Positions 42,668 through 55,350 of a stretch of DNA of 64,000 nt are shown piece after piece. Position numbers and translations under genes: made by a program. Source of the stretch: Rana temporaria. Taxonomy: Eukaryota; Chordata; Amphibia; Anura; Ranidae. Each line of letters begins with the position of its first letter. Positions within the stretch are counted from its first letter, which is position 1. Location: contig NC_053501.1 of the NCBI RefSeq assembly GCF_905171775.1, forward strand, positions 16,010,143-16,074,142. Reading direction: 5' to 3'. A model generated the notes under the pieces. It did no database searches. It saw only the letters and a program-made list of their open reading frames with translations, and was not told the DNA's origin.

Positions 42668-43401
42668 CAGCAGGAGTCGGGAACCTATGGCTCGCAAGCC
42701 AGGTGATGGCTACATATGGCTCTCGCCTCTCAATCCGCGGATGGTGTGGTGTGCCAATCTGCGGATTGAGCCCATAGGAAAGGCCGTGGCTTCGGCCTAG
42801 GCCCGGAGCGGAGGCCATCTTGGTACACCCGGCGGCAGCCTAGGTGAGCGGCGCTCTGACGTCATCATCACCCGCCTCAACTGCTCGTGGTTGATCTGCC
42901 TGCTTGTGTCTGGATATTACAGTGGGGGGGGGGGGGGGGGGTCTGTGGATATTACAGTGGGGGGGGAGGTCTGTGGATATTACAGTGGGGGGGGGGGAGG
43001 TCTGTGGATATTACAGTGGGGGGGGGGGGTCTGTGGATATTACAGTGGGGGGGGGGGAGGTCTGTGGATATTACAGTGGGGGGGGGGAGAGGTCTGTGGA
43101 TATTACAGTGGGGGGGGAGAGGTCTGTGGATATTACAGTGGGGGGGGGAGAGGTCTGTGGATATTACAGTGGGGGGGGGAGAGGTCTGTGGATATTACAG
43201 TGGGGGGGAGAGGTCTGTGGATATTACAGTGGGGGGGAGAGGTCTGTGGATATTACAGTGGGGGGGAGAGGTCTGTGGATATTACAGTGGGGGGGAGGAC
43301 TGTGGATATTACAGTGGGGGAGAGGTCTGTGGATATTACAGTGGGGGGGGGAGGGGGATATTACAGTAGGGGGGGGGGAGAGGTCTGTGGATATTACAGT
43401 A
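42668..43401. repeat. G-rich ~30-bp minisatellite beside a hAT-like fragment
   Basis: 42668-42890 looks like a hAT-type fragment (CAGGAGTCGGGAACC..). From about 42910 there are about 15 units of GTCTGTGGATATTACAGTGG with G runs of 5 to 17. Glycine-rich open frames are artefacts. Confidence 0.85.
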
Positions 43402-43511
<110 letters not shown>

Positions 43512-43611
43512 NNNNNNNNNNNNNNNNNNNNNNNNNNNNNNNNNNNNNNNNNNNNNNNNNNNNNNNNNNNNNNNNNNNNNNNNNNNNNNNNNNNNNNNNN
43601 NNNNNNNNNNN
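43512..43611. other. Assembly gap (100 N)
   Basis: Exactly 100 N, the customary placeholder for a gap of unknown size. The left half of the family A copy that ends at 43947 is lost in it. Confidence 0.99.
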
Positions 43612-43947
43612 GTTGCAGTTTGGGAGTTAACCACAAGGGGGCGCTGATGGGGTTATGTGTTCCCTGAAGTGTGTTAACAACTGTAGGGGGGTGTGGCTGT
43701 AGGCGTGACGTCATCGATTGTGTCCCCCTATAAAAAAGGGATGACACGATCGATGCAGCCGCCTCAGTGAAGAACGGGGAAGCCGTGTTTACATACGGTT
43801 CTCCACGCTCTTCAGCTCCGGGGAGCGATTGCGGGACTCCAGTGACCCACGGCTGGGTACTAGTACAGGACGTACCTGTACGTACATGTGCCCAGCCGTG
43901 CCATTCTGCCGACGTACACGTGCAGGAGGCGGTCCTTAAGTGGTTAA
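43612..43947. mobile_element. Family A copy, right end only
   Basis: It starts in the family A sequence GTTGCAGTTTGGGAGTTAAC and ends GGTCCTTAAGTGGTTAA. The same block occurs at 45512 in a more complete copy. Confidence 0.8.
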
Positions 43948-44048
43948 GCACTGTATTCCACCTCATAGCTTTCTGAGGTCAATCGCCCCAAAAAGGTTAA
44001 CTTTGGGGTACTCTACTAACACTCCTATACCATTCAGAGTATGAAACA

Positions 44049-44553
44049 TTAAAGGGGTTGTAAAGGTACCTTTTCCCCTAAATAGCTTCCTTTACCTCAG
44101 TGCAGTCCTCCTTCCCTTACCTCATCCTTCCATTTTGCTTTTAAATGTCCTTATTTCTTCTGAGAAATCCTCACTTCCTGTTCTTCTGTCTGTAACTCCA
44201 CACCGTAATGCGAGGCTTTCTCCCTGGTGTGGAGTGTCGTGCTCGCCCCCTCCCTTGGAATACAGGAGAGTCAGGACGCCCACTAACACACAGCTCCTTT
44301 CTCTATATGCAAAGTAGAGAGCGTCCTGACTCTCCTGCCCGCCCCCTCCCCCCTCAAGAGGCTCTCTCCACACCAGGGAGAAAGCCTTGCATTACTGTGT
44401 GGAGTTACAGACAGAAGAACAGGAAGTGAGGATTTCTCAGAAGAAATAAGGACATTTAAAAGCAAAATGAAAGGATGAGGTAAGTGTAGGAGGACTACAC
44501 TAAGTAAAGGAAGCCATTTAGGGAAAGAAATTGTACCTTACTAACCCCTTTAA
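44049..44553. mobile_element. Foldback TTAA-type MITE (T2-like)
   Basis: TTAAAGGGGTTGTAAAGG to CTAACCCCTTTAA, TTAA included. Both halves pair along almost their full length (for example CACTTCCTGTTCTTCTGTCT with AGACAGAAGAACAGGAAGTG). The whole element is a hairpin with arms of about 230 bp. Confidence 0.88.
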
Positions 44554-44943
44554 TAATGACTTGTGGTCTTTGAGAAGTTTTGTATTAATTTACAGACTGC
44601 TCCTCTTATACCCTATATAGACTTCACATACACAGTCCAAAATCTGTGAGGAACAAAGTCCAAATACTATAGCACTAACAACACCAACAAGCCAAGCCTT
44701 TTGCCCGACTTGGTCATAAAAATTGAGATTTGTTTGCAAACTATCATATAGACTATCAGCTAGGGACGTCCAAGCAGCACTGTTCTTGTGTCGTACCTCT
44801 TCACTGGGTGACACCAAGGTAAGGGGGGGGGGGGGGGGGTCACCAACTTTCCTTCAACAGAAACTTTTTCAGGTCTAATTTTTTATAGCTTAAGTTTCCC
44901 AGCCCGATCTCCGCCAGTAAAGGGTTGTAAAGGTTTGTTTTTG

Positions 44944-45866
44944 TTAATAACCACTTAAGGACCAGACAATATGCTGCTACATGACCCAAGGGGTTTTTTA
45001 CAATTCGCACTGCGCCGCTTTAACAGACAATGCGCGGTCTGTGCGACGTGGCTCCCCCAGTACAAAATTGGCGTCCTTTTTTCCCCACAAATAGAGCTTT
45101 CTTTTGGTGCCATTTGATCACCTCTGCAGTTTTTATTTTTAGCACTATAAACAAAAATAGAGCGACAATTTTGAAAAAAATTCAATATTTTTTACTTTTT
45201 GCTACAATAAATATCCCCAATAACATATATAAAAAATTTATTTTTCCTCAGTTTAGGCAAATAAAAAACGCAATAAGCGTTTATCGGTTGTTTGCGCAAA
45301 AATTTATAGCGTTTACAAAATAGGGGATAGGTTTTATTGCATTTTTATAAAAAAAAATTTTTTACTACTAATGGCGGCGATCGAGTCGATTTTTTTCGTG
45401 ACTGCGACATTATGGCGGACACTTCGGACAATTTTGACACATTTTTGGGACCATTGTCATTTTCACAGCAAAAAATGCATTTAAATTGCATTCTTTATTG
45501 TGAAAATGACAGTTGCAGTTTGGGAGTTAACCACAGGGGGCGCTGTAGGAGTTAGGGTTCACCTAGTGTGTGTTTACAACTGTAGGGGGGTGTGGCTGTA
45601 GGTCTGACGTCATCAATTGTGTCTCCCCTATTAAGGGGATCACTCGATCGATGCGCCGCCACAGTGAAGCACGGGGAAGCCGTGTTTACATACGGCTCTC
45701 TCCGTTCTTCAGCTCCGGGGAGCGATCGCGAATAGCCGCGCCGTCGTCCCGGATCGCTCCCCGAGGGAATCCGCCCGCCGCACGCAGCGGGGGGGGGGGT
45801 CCCGATCGGACCCCCGACCCGCGGAAAGGCAAGGACGTATATAGTCGTGCGACGGGCGTTAAGGGG
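44944..45866. mobile_element. Family A copy, forward
   Basis: It starts TTAATAACCACTTAAGGACC and ends in a CpG-rich segment GGGCGTTAAGGGG. It contains the TAGAGCTTTCTTTTGGTGC core, the CTAATGGCGGCGATC block and GGTTAACCACAGGGGGCGC-like sequence. The right terminal repeat is partly lost against the next element. Confidence 0.75.
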
Positions 45867-46417
45867 TTAAGCTAGTGCATGGTTGGTTCACTTACCTTTT
45901 TCCTTCTAAATGTTTTCCCCCCCCCCCCTTTGTCTGAATTTCTCACTTCCTGTTCCTCCTCAGTAAGCTTGTCCCCATCATCTGAGCCGTTCTGGCTGGG
46001 GGTTAGTCAGCGTGCTCGCCCCCTCACTTGGGACTACATCCCTGCAGGGAGATGATGTGGAATGTAGTCCCAAGGGAGGGGGCGAGCACATGAGTAAGCA
46101 TCAAACTATGATGTGAAACTCGTCAGCCATTTGTCCCTGTATGTCCACCATTGACTGTTTTTGGCTTATATTTTTGGATTTTATTGTTTGGAATTTTCAA
46201 ATAAAAATTGCTTTAACAGAGTGCAGCAGTCCAGGATGTTCCTTCTTTCCAGGGGGTGAGCACGCTGACTAACCCCCAGCCAGAACGGCTCGGATGATGG
46301 AGGCAAGCTTACTGAGGAGGAACACGAAGTGAGAAATTCAGATAAAGAGAAAAAAAACATTTAGAAGGAAAAAAAAAATGAAAAAAGGTAAGTGAACTAA
46401 ACAATGCACTAGCTTAA
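45867..46417. mobile_element. Foldback TTAA-type MITE with central insertion
   Basis: TTAAGCTAGTGCATGG to CAATGCACTAGCTTAA, TTAA included. The arms pair (CAGCCAGAACGGCTC with its complement, GAGGAGGAACA with TGTTCCTCCTC). The middle (about 46090-46250) does not pair and is probably an insertion. Confidence 0.8.
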
Positions 46418-46970
46418 ACCACCTAAGCCCCAGGGCCATTATGCAGCCAAATGAACGGGCCACTTTTGCGATTCGGCACTGCGTCGCTTTGACAATTGCG
46501 CGGTCGTGCGACGTGGCTCCCAAACAAAATTGATGTCCTTTTTTTCCCCCCACAAATGGAGCTTTATTTTGGTGGTTTTTGATCACCTCTGGTTTTTATT
46601 TTTTGCGCTATAAACAAAAAAATAGTGCGACAATTAAAAAAAAAAAAAAAAAAAAAACAATATTTTTTACTTTTGCTATAATAAATATCCCCAGTTTAGG
46701 TCGAAACGTGTTCAACATATTTTTGGTAAAGAAAAAAAACAATAAGGACGTTTATTGATCGGTTTGCGCAAAAGTTATAGTGTCTACAAAGTAGGGGAGG
46801 GGCTGCAATAAGGCGATTAAGCTATTCGCCTTACAAGCCCCTCGGCGGAAGGAGGAAGTGGGAAAGGAGTGCCACTCCTCCTGACCCCCCCACTCCCCCC
46901 CCAAAAAATGTGGCATGTAAGGAGTGGATTAAGCGGAAGTTCCATTTTTAGGTGGAACTCCGCTTTAAGT
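46418..46970. mobile_element. Family A left half fused to another element end
   Basis: 46418-46795 is family A (ACCTAAGCCCC.. to CTACAAAGTAGGGGA). From about 46796 it becomes GGGCTGCAATAAGGCGATTA..GGTGGAACTCCGCTTTAAG, sequence shared with 37425-37619. The join looks like a recombinant or nested end. Confidence 0.6.
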
Positions 46971-47616
46971 AGCGTGGAAGGCGATTTTACATGGGAGTTG
47001 GTGGAAATCACTAACGGGTCAATTGATATAAAAAGTAAAAAAGCCGTTTTCTGGTGACTTCTTGCCAATTTGAAGGAAAATAAATTTTGAAACACCCGGA
47101 AACCTGCAAGACACAATTCTGCCCCTATATAGTTATGAAAAAAAAAAAAACTAGCTATTGCACACAGTGCAAGCCGATTTCCAGCACAAGCCCTTCTCTA
47201 CCCATCAGCAAAGAGAGAGAGAGAGAGAGAAGAAAGAAAGAGGGGAAAGGGGCAGGAATGATAAAGGGGGGGGGGGGGGAATGATAATTACATTTTCTGC
47301 ATTCTCTGAGCTTCGCTGCACATTGCTGATCTATAAGAGTCCAGAATACTACAAATTCTTTCATACCGAGGAGAAGAACAGTGTGCAGCTTGTTCTCTAC
47401 TGAAACCAAGTTGTACAGAAGTCATGATTAGCCAGCAGATAAATCACTCGGGGCGAGGGAGATCGAGGAAACTGTGAACAACGAATGGGTGAAATATGTG
47501 GAACACGGCCAGGAACAGGTGCGTGAGAGGGAGAGGCTGCCAGAGAAACCAAATCCACTTCTATGATAATACACTGGAACAGAACCAACTCCCTGTAACT
47601 AAAATTACTACACATA

Positions 47617-49110
47617 GCTATGGAAGAGGGAAAAAATAAAGAGGAAAGGGGAGAGCAGAGAGAGGAAGGGGGAGAGCAGAGAGAGGAAGGGGGAGAGCAG
47701 AGAGAGGAAGGAGAGAGCAGAAGGAGAGAGCAGAAGAAGAGAGCAGAAGGAGAGAGCAGAAGGAGAGAGCAGAAGGAGAGAGCAGAAGGAGAGAGCAGAA
47801 GGAGAGAGCAGAGAGAGGAAGGGGAGAGCAGAGAGAGGAAGGGGAGAGCAGAGAGAGGAAGGGGAGAGCAGAGAGAGGAAGGAGAGAGCAGAGAGAGGAA
47901 GGAGAGAGCAGAGAGAGGAAGGAGAGAGCAGAGAGAGGAAGGAGAGAGCAGAGAGAGGAAGGAGAGAGCAGAGAGAGGAAGGAGAGAGCAGAGAGAGGAA
48001 GGAGAGAGCAGAGAGAGGAAGGAGAGAGCAGAGAGAGGAAGGAGAGAGCAGAGAGAGGAAGGAGAGAGCAGAGAGAGGAAGGAGAGAGCAGAGAGAGGAA
48101 GGAGAGAGCAGAGAGAGGAAGGAGAGAGCAGAGAGAGGAAGGAGAGAGCAGAGAGAGGAAGGAGAGAGCAGAGAGAGGAAGGAGAGAGCAGAGAGAGGAA
48201 GGAGAGAGCAGAGAGAGGAAGGAGAGAGCAGAGAGGAAGGAGAGAGCAGAGAGAAAGGAGAGAGCAGAGAGAAAGGAGAGAGCAGAGAGAAAGGAGAGAG
48301 CAGAGAGAAAGGAGAGAGCAGAGAGAAAGGAGAGAGCAGAGAGAAAGGAGAGAGCAGAGAGGAAGGAGAGAGCAGAGAGGAAGGAGAGAGCAGAGAGGAA
48401 GGAGAGAGCAGAGAGGAAGGAAAGAGCAGAGAGGAAGGAGAGAGCAGAGAGGAAGGAGAGAGCAGAGAGGAAGGAGAGAGCAGAGAGGAAGGGGAGAGCA
48501 GAGAGAGAAAGGAGAGAGCAGAGAGAGAAAGGAGAGAGCAGAGAGAGAAAGGAGAGAGCAGAGAGAAAGGAGAGAGCAGAGAGAAAGGAGAGAGCAGAGA
48601 GAGGAAGGAGAGGAGAGAGGAAGGAGAGGAGAGAGGAAGGAGAGAGCAGAGAGGAAGGAGAGAGCAGAGAGGAAGGAGAGAGCAGAGAGGAAGGAGAGAG
48701 CAGAGAGGAAGGAGAGAGCAGAGAGGAAGGAGAGAGCAGAGAGGAAGGAGAGGAGAGAGGAAGGAGAGGAGAGAGGAAGGAGAGGAGAGAGGAAGGAGAG
48801 GAGAGAGGAAGGAGAGGAGAGAGGAAGGAGAGGAGAGAGGAAGGAGAGAGCAGAGAGGAAGGAAAGAGCAGAGAGGAAGGAAAGAGCAGAGAGGAAGGAA
48901 AGAGCAGAGAGGAAGGAGAGAGCAGAGAGGAAGGAGAGAGCAGAGAGGGAGGAGAGAGGAAGGAGAGGAGAGAGAGGAAGGGGAGAGCAGAGAGAGGAAG
49001 GGGAGAGCAGAGAGAGGAAGGAGAGAGCAGAGAGGAAGGGGAGAGCAGAGAGAGGAAGGGGAGAGCAGAGAGAGGAAGGGGAGAGCAGAGAGAGGAGAGG
49101 AAGGGGAGAG
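47617..49110. repeat. 1.5-kb polypurine minisatellite
   Basis: Almost pure purine on the plus strand, with C only in GAGAGCAGAG. Units of 18-22 bp (GAGAGCAGAGAGAGGAAGG) occur with variants lacking AG or carrying AAAGG. The open frames on both strands across it are artefacts. Confidence 0.95.
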
Positions 49111-49440
49111 CGTGGAATGTAAAAGGCAGCACAGATGTAGGGGAAGGAAAATGAAGCAGAGCACACACCTGCATAGATCGCATCCAGGATTGTACATCCA
49201 CACGGGTCCAATGCACAGATCCGGATGCATCAGAACTACACGCATGTACACTCTGGTGTGCACATGGCGATCTGCACAACAGTCAACAATCTGAAGAGGC
49301 TGCCTACATGAAACACATGTGCCTCACAGATGTAGGGATCGGTGTTGCCCATATGAATGAGGCCTTGTATATTATTCTTTACCCCCACCACCACCAATAA
49401 TACCCTGATGGTCCTGCTGATAAAGCTTATTTGAGCTTAA

Positions 49441-50408
49441 CCACTTCCGGACCGCCTCCTGCACATATACGTCGGCAGAATGGCACGGCTGGGCACAAGC
49501 ACGTATATATACACGTCCTGTACTTGTACCCGGTCGCGGGCGCGCTCCCGAGACCCGGTCCGAAGCTCCAGGACCGCGGGTCCCGCGGACCCGATCGCCG
49601 CTCGATTGCGGCGATCGGTCCTCGGAGCTGAAGAACGGGGAGGGCCGTGTGTAAACACGGCTTCCCCGTGCTTCACTGTGGCGGCGTATCGATCGCGTCA
49701 TCCCCTTTATAGGGGATACACGATCGATGACGTCAGACCTACAGCCACACCCCCCTACAGTTGTAAACACTCACAAAGTGAACCCTAACTCCTACAGCGC
49801 CCCCTGTGGTTAACTCCCAAACTGCAACTGTCATTTTCACAATAAAGAATGCAATTTAAATGCATTTTTTGCTGTGAAAATGACAATGGTCCCAAAAATG
49901 TGTCAAAATTGTCCGAAGTGTCCGCCATAATGTCGCAGTCACGAAAAAAAAAAAAAAACGCTGATCGCCGCCATTAGTAGTAAAAAAAATAAAAATGCAA
50001 TAAAACTATCCCCTATTTTGTAAACGCTATAAATTTTGCGCAAACGAACCGATAAACGATTATTGCGATTTTTTTTACCAAAAATAGGTAGAAGAATACG
50101 TATCGGCCTAAACTGAGGGGAAAAAAAAATTATATATGTTTTTGGGGGATATTTATTATAGCAAAAAGTAAAAAATATTGCATTTTTTTCAAAATTGTCG
50201 CTCTATTTTTGTTTATAGCGCAAAAACTAAAAACCGCAGATGTGATCAAATACCACCAAAAGAAAGCTCTTTGTGGGGAAAAAAGGACGCCAATTTTGTT
50301 TGGGAGCCACGTCGCACGATCGCGCAATTGTCTGTTAAAGTGACGCAGTCCCGAACTGTAAAAACACCTTGGGTCTTTAGCCAGCATATTGGTCCGGGGC
50401 TTAAGTGG
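49441..50408. mobile_element. Family A copy, reverse
   Basis: CCACTTCCGGACCGCCTCC to GGTCCGGGGCTTAAGTGG, with TTAA at 49437-49440 and 50409-50412. One of the most complete copies: 968 bp. Confidence 0.88.
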
Positions 50409-50757
50409 TTAAAGACAAGAAAAAATCGAGAATACAGAGAAAAAAAAAAAAAAAAAAAAGAGAAAGGGGAAAAAAATAAGAGAGAAGGAAGTGTGGAGAC
50501 AGACAGGAAGATGCAGGAAACGAGAGGAGGTTCTATGAAGAACGGTGTACATAAAGAAGCCACAATGTCTGAATTTCATCCCTCTTCCTGCTGGTGCCCA
50601 TATTATCCTCTCTACATCTTATATGACATGGCCTTTGGCTAAGAAAATGGAATGGGCAGCTTACCCCCTAATCTCTCTGCAATGTCACCTTTCACCCAAA
50701 TATTTCCCAGGATTATCTACATCCACATTTTCTGCAGAGCGGAGACGATGAGGCACA

Positions 50758-50925
50758 GGGGAAGGTTTACCAAAACTGGAGCATGTGGTGCATAGTAACC
50801 AATCAGCTTCTAGGTTTTATGGTCAAAGTTTAATTGAACAAGCTGAAGTTAGAAGCCGATTGGTTACCATGCAGAGCTGCACAAGATTCTAATTGCTCCA
50901 GTTTTAGTTAATCTCCCCCACAATG
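50758..50925. mobile_element. Palindromic MITE
   Basis: GTTTACCAAAACTGGAGCA to TTGCTCCAGTTTTAGTTAAT. The inner arms pair through AACCAATCAGCTTCTA and its complement. Partial relatives are at 33984-34060 and 61575-61690. Confidence 0.7.
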
Positions 50926-50966
50926 TTCTAGATCAGCAGAATGTCCCCCCATACCAACCAATTCTG

Positions 50967-50999
<33 letters not shown>

Positions 51000-51001
<2 letters not shown>

Positions 51002-52712
51002 TAAAATAAAGATCATTCTAATTTAGTCAATACAAAAATGAAGTGCAAAGGATTCTTAAAGCGGAGTTCCGCAGAAAAAAATAAAAAAATAAAACAAAAA
51101 TAAAAAAAAAGGTCAGCAGCTACAAATACTGTAGCTGTCTACATTTAAAATAAGGACCTGGGAGCCCGCGATGCCCGGCCTCACCCAAAGCCGACCCGTC
51201 CCTCGGCTCCGGGTGGAGGCGCCGACATGTTCAGTAACGCCACTTTCACACTGGGGCGGGGGGTGCGGTTGGCGGTAAAGCACCGTTCCAAAGATGTGGC
51301 TAGCAGCACTTTTTTTTTTCCCCGTCCTGCTAGCCCTCAGGGCTTTCACACTGGACTTTCACTCAGGTCGCTTTACAGGTGTTATATTTAGCGCAATAGC
51401 GCCTGCAAACCGCCCCAGTGTGAAAGGGGTCTAGGGGAATCAGGAAGTGAAGCCTTGCTGTCTGCTGGGACCTGGGTGTCTCCCAGAAGATTGGAAGGGG
51501 GGGGGGGTGGAAGAGGGGCCAAACATGGCGTAGATCGCCGCAGATTCTGCAGGTATTTGCTCCCCCTCCCCCTGAAAGGTGGCGAATGCGACAATAATGT
51601 ATGTGTAAACGAGTTCTTACAAATCGCTCCAAAGCCAAACACAAGTTCACCTAGCCTATTGACGCCAACAGTACACATATATGCGGCCCCACTGGGCTAG
51701 ACTTGGCTTTTGGTGGGGCCGTATATATGCCCAAATGGGGGTCTCAGCGTGAGCCCCCGGGGACCCGTACTAACGATCAGGGCCAAGAACTCCTGGTTCG
51801 GGGGTCACTCGATCGCTGTAATAGCCTCCAATTGGCTATCACCATGACCAATCACTGAAACGCGCCCCTGTGTTTCTATGTGAATGGAGAGGAAAGATAC
51901 ATTTGTATCTCTCACTCTCCTTGGAGGGAGAGGGAGGCAAAAACGTAAAAAAAATAATATTTCTATAAAAATAATAATAATAATAATAATAATAAAAAAC
52001 ACACCTAGATCAATGTTTGATCTTGGTCAGTGTCAAGATTAGGGTTTGGGTCAAGTAAGGTCAAGATCAGTATATTTTGGGCAGGGTTTAAAAAAAATAA
52101 AAAAATATTAGTTTCAGGTAGGATAAAATATAAAAAACAAACACTATTGTTTGAGCTGTAGTACGGGCACAACCAACCAACATACGTGTGGTATCACTGC
52201 AATTGTCAATTTATTGTGGTTTGTTCTTTGGTGGTAGGTTATGGTAGTAACAAGGAATATACAACAAAATAAAAAAAATTATACACCAACCCCCCTTTTT
52301 TCTTACTATTTTGGGCCAGCCAACGTTTAAAAAAATAAAAACAAAAAAGGGGAGAGATCATTTACCACCAAATGAAAGCCCAATTTTTAAAATTGAAAGC
52401 CCAATCCTGAAAAAAAAAAAAAAAAAATAATAATAATAATATTAATAATCATAATAATATAGTATAATCCACCCGGATGCACAAAGTAATCATGATGATG
52501 TGTACAATTTTACGAACACATGTCAAAGTTGCAAAATTGTGCTTAGGCATTAAGATTTGTTTTACCCTCTAATTTTTTTTTTTTTTAAAACAAAACACAA
52601 ACTTGCCAGTTGTTTATGATGCACAAAAAAATAAATAAAAAAAAAGTCATCCAGTTATAAAAATTCCAGAATGAGCAAATATTGTTCAATCACAAATCAA
52701 GTATTTTCTTCT
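51000..52712. other. SPTLC2 intron with partial MITEs and AT-rich DNA
   Basis: No exon seen. A TTAAAGCGGAGTTCCGC end lies at 51056, and a CTTTCACACTGGGGCGG..CCGCCCCAGTGTGAAAG inverted pair spans 51242-51428. (ATA)n is at 51969-51994, and several poly-A runs lie at 52060-52640. Confidence 0.45.
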
Positions 52713-53335
52713 TTAAAGTGATTGTAAAGTCTTGTTATTCTTTCCTTAAAAAGAACAAAACAAGTTAGGCCCCTTTCACACTATTGCGACTTCAAAGTCG
52801 TGAGATTTTGCCGCGATTTCAGGGACTGCCTGTGTAACTCGCATCAAGTTGGACCCATGCTACTTTGCAAATTCGCCAAATCGTGGGACAAGTCGGGTAC
52901 AAGTGTGAAAAGGGGCCTTATACTTACCTGCCCAGGGGTTTTGCACAGAGCAGCCTGGATCCTCCTCTTCCCAGGTGCCTCTTCGGTGCGCCTGGCCCCT
53001 CCTCCCTACTGTTAAGTGCCCCCACAGCAAGTGGCTTGCTATGGAGGCACCCAAGTCGAGTCACAGCTCCCCGTGTCCATTCAGACACGGAGCTCTGGCC
53101 CTGCCCCCTTTCTTTCCCGATTGGCTGGCCGACTTTGACAGCAGCAGGAGCCAATGGCACCGCGCTGCTGTCTCAGCCAATGAGGAGGGGAGTCCCGGCC
53201 AGCCGAGTGTCCCGTGCAACAGCCCCGGACAGAGATGGGGCTCAGGTAAGTATGAGGGTAGCTGAAGGGGGTTGCTTCACACACAGAAAAATGCATGAAG
53301 ATAAAGAAAAGCTTCTGACTTTACAACCCCTTTAA
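52713..53335. mobile_element. TTAA-type element with nested MITE
   Basis: TTAAAGTGATTGTAAAGTC to GACTTTACAACCCCTTTAA, TTAA included. An inner element with ends GGCCCCTTTCACACT and AGTGTGAAAAGGGGCC lies at 52769-52918. Confidence 0.75.
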
Positions 53336-54169
53336 ATCTTTGGGTGATTTGTGTATTTCTTGCAATTATGTGCAGTAATCTAGTGTGAGACTTTCCCTCT
53401 GTGTGTAAAAAACGAAAAAAAAAAAAAAAAAAAAACACGACCACTCACTGCTGCTCTCTCCCCTTGTGCAGGGTGACTGGTCTCGTCTCCGCCCCTCCTG
53501 TCATTTTCAATAAGCAGCCTGTAGTGGGTGGAGTCCGCTTGGTCCCTCCCCCAGCTCTGCTCAGGCTACGCACAGCACAGCAATGGTGTCACTGCTATTT
53601 TTCAAGATAATATCTGGTTTTGCAGAGGTATATGATGCACACAAAGTATGCATTTCATTTTGTAGCTAAAAAGGTGTGTGTTCTGCGCTCTCACTTTAAG
53701 AAAGGTGGATCTGATGAAGTTATTTGTTGTCAGAATGCATCAATCATTTGGAAAGCATTCATGCCGTCTCAGCAACCATGAACCGCTTGCAAAAGTCAAA
53801 CTCTGTGCAGGAAAAACGCTTTGTTCCTTCGCATTTACTGCGATTCACCAGGAAAGAGCAAATCACTAAATATTTATAGGCGATTAATGGTAGTGCCAGC
53901 ATGCAACAAAGACACTGGCTCACACCCCACAGTTCCTACCATCAATGCTTATTGTATTCAGCCTCCAGACAGCGAGCTGCACTTTGCACAACACAACTGT
54001 TATTGTATAGAGAAGGAATATAAAACAAGCCGTGCAGGAAGGAAAGGATGGCGATGTACAGGGCAGATTGTACAAGGCTGAGGGCAGCCAAAGGGGGAAC
54101 GGGGGCTCCTCTGTGTGCAGCATGCAGTGGGTACAGTGTGTATAGCAAACAAGGGGGACCCGCTCTGAG
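53336..54169. other. SPTLC2 intron, nothing recognised
   Basis: No exon or clear element. Poly-A lies at 53417-53435. Confidence 0.3.
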
Positions 54170-55350
54170 AAGCATGGTGACCCCCTGTGTGAAGAATGCA
54201 GTGTGTATGGCAGAGAAAGGGGACCCCCTGTGTGCAGCATAGTGTGTTTTTGGTCTACAAAGGGGACTCCCTGTGCGCAGCATGGCGTGTGTGGCAGACA
54301 ACGGGGACCCCCTGTGCGCAGCATGGTGTGTGTGCGCGTGTGGCAGACAAAAGGGGACCCCCTGTGCGCAGCATGGTGTGTGTGACAGACAAAGGGGACC
54401 CCCTGTGCGCAGCATGGTGTGTGTGACAGACAAAGGGGACCCCCTGTGCGCAGCATGGTGTGTGTGTGGCAGACAACGGGGACCCCCTGTGCGCAGCATG
54501 GTGTGTGTGGCAGACAAAAGGGACCCCCTGTGAGCAGCATGGTTTGTGTGTGTGGCAGACAACGGGGACCCCCTGTGCGCAGCATGGTGTGTGGCAGACA
54601 AAAGGGACCCCCTGTGTGCAGCATGGAGTGTGTGGCAGACAAAGGGGACCCCCTGTGCACAGCATGGTGTGTGTGGCAGACAAAGGGGACCCCCTGTGCA
54701 CAGCATGGTGTGTGTGGCAGACAACGGGGACCCCCTGTGCACAGCATGGAGTGTGTGGCAGACAAAGGGGACCCCCTGTGCACAGCATGGTGTGTGTGGC
54801 AGACAAAGGGGACCCCCTGTGCGCAGCATGGTGTGTGGCAGACAAAGGGGACCCCCTGTGCGCAGCATGGTGTGTGCGACAAAGGGGACCCCCTGTGCGC
54901 AGCATGGTGTGTGTGACAAAGGGGACCCCCTGTGCGCAGCATGGTGTGTGTGACAAAGGGGACCCCCTGTGCACAGCATGGTGTGTGCGACAAAGGGGAC
55001 CCCCTGTGCGCAGCATGGTGTGTGTGACAAAGGGGACCCCCTGTGCGCAGCATGGTGTGTGTATGGTGGACTAAAGGGGATCCTCTATGTACAGCATGGT
55101 GTGAGCATGATGGGAATTGAGAACCCTCTGTGCACTGCATGGTGCATGCAGTGTGTATGGAGAACAGGGGGACCATTGGTGTGCAGCATGCAGTGTCCAT
55201 TGCAGCCGGGGGGGGGGGGGGTTGTTTGGATGCTCTGTGTGCAACATGTATGGCAGACATGGAAGAATACTCTCCAGACACCCTTGGGTGTACAGCATGT
55301 AGTGTGTATGGAAAATAAGGAAGGACCCTCGGCGTGCAGCATGTACGATG
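54170..55350. repeat. ~35-45-bp minisatellite
   Basis: Units of GGGGACCCCCTGTGCGCAGC plus ATGGTGTGTGTGGCAGACAAA, with GTGTG length changes. It is regular at about 54230-55080 and more degenerate at both edges. Cys/His-rich open frames on both strands are repeat artefacts. Confidence 0.92.

Noticed and set aside
44590..44817. Minus-strand frame with a hydrophobic segment (WLVGVVSAIVFGLC), possibly a membrane-protein or retroviral envelope remnant
   Set aside because: Only 75 codons with no flanking viral genes, terminal repeats or family motif. I cannot support an origin; a translated database search would decide.
47397..49279. Open frames of 500-600 codons (Leu/Ser-rich on minus, Arg/Glu-rich on plus)
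   Set aside because: They run through the polypurine minisatellite on both strands at once, with no conserved domain.
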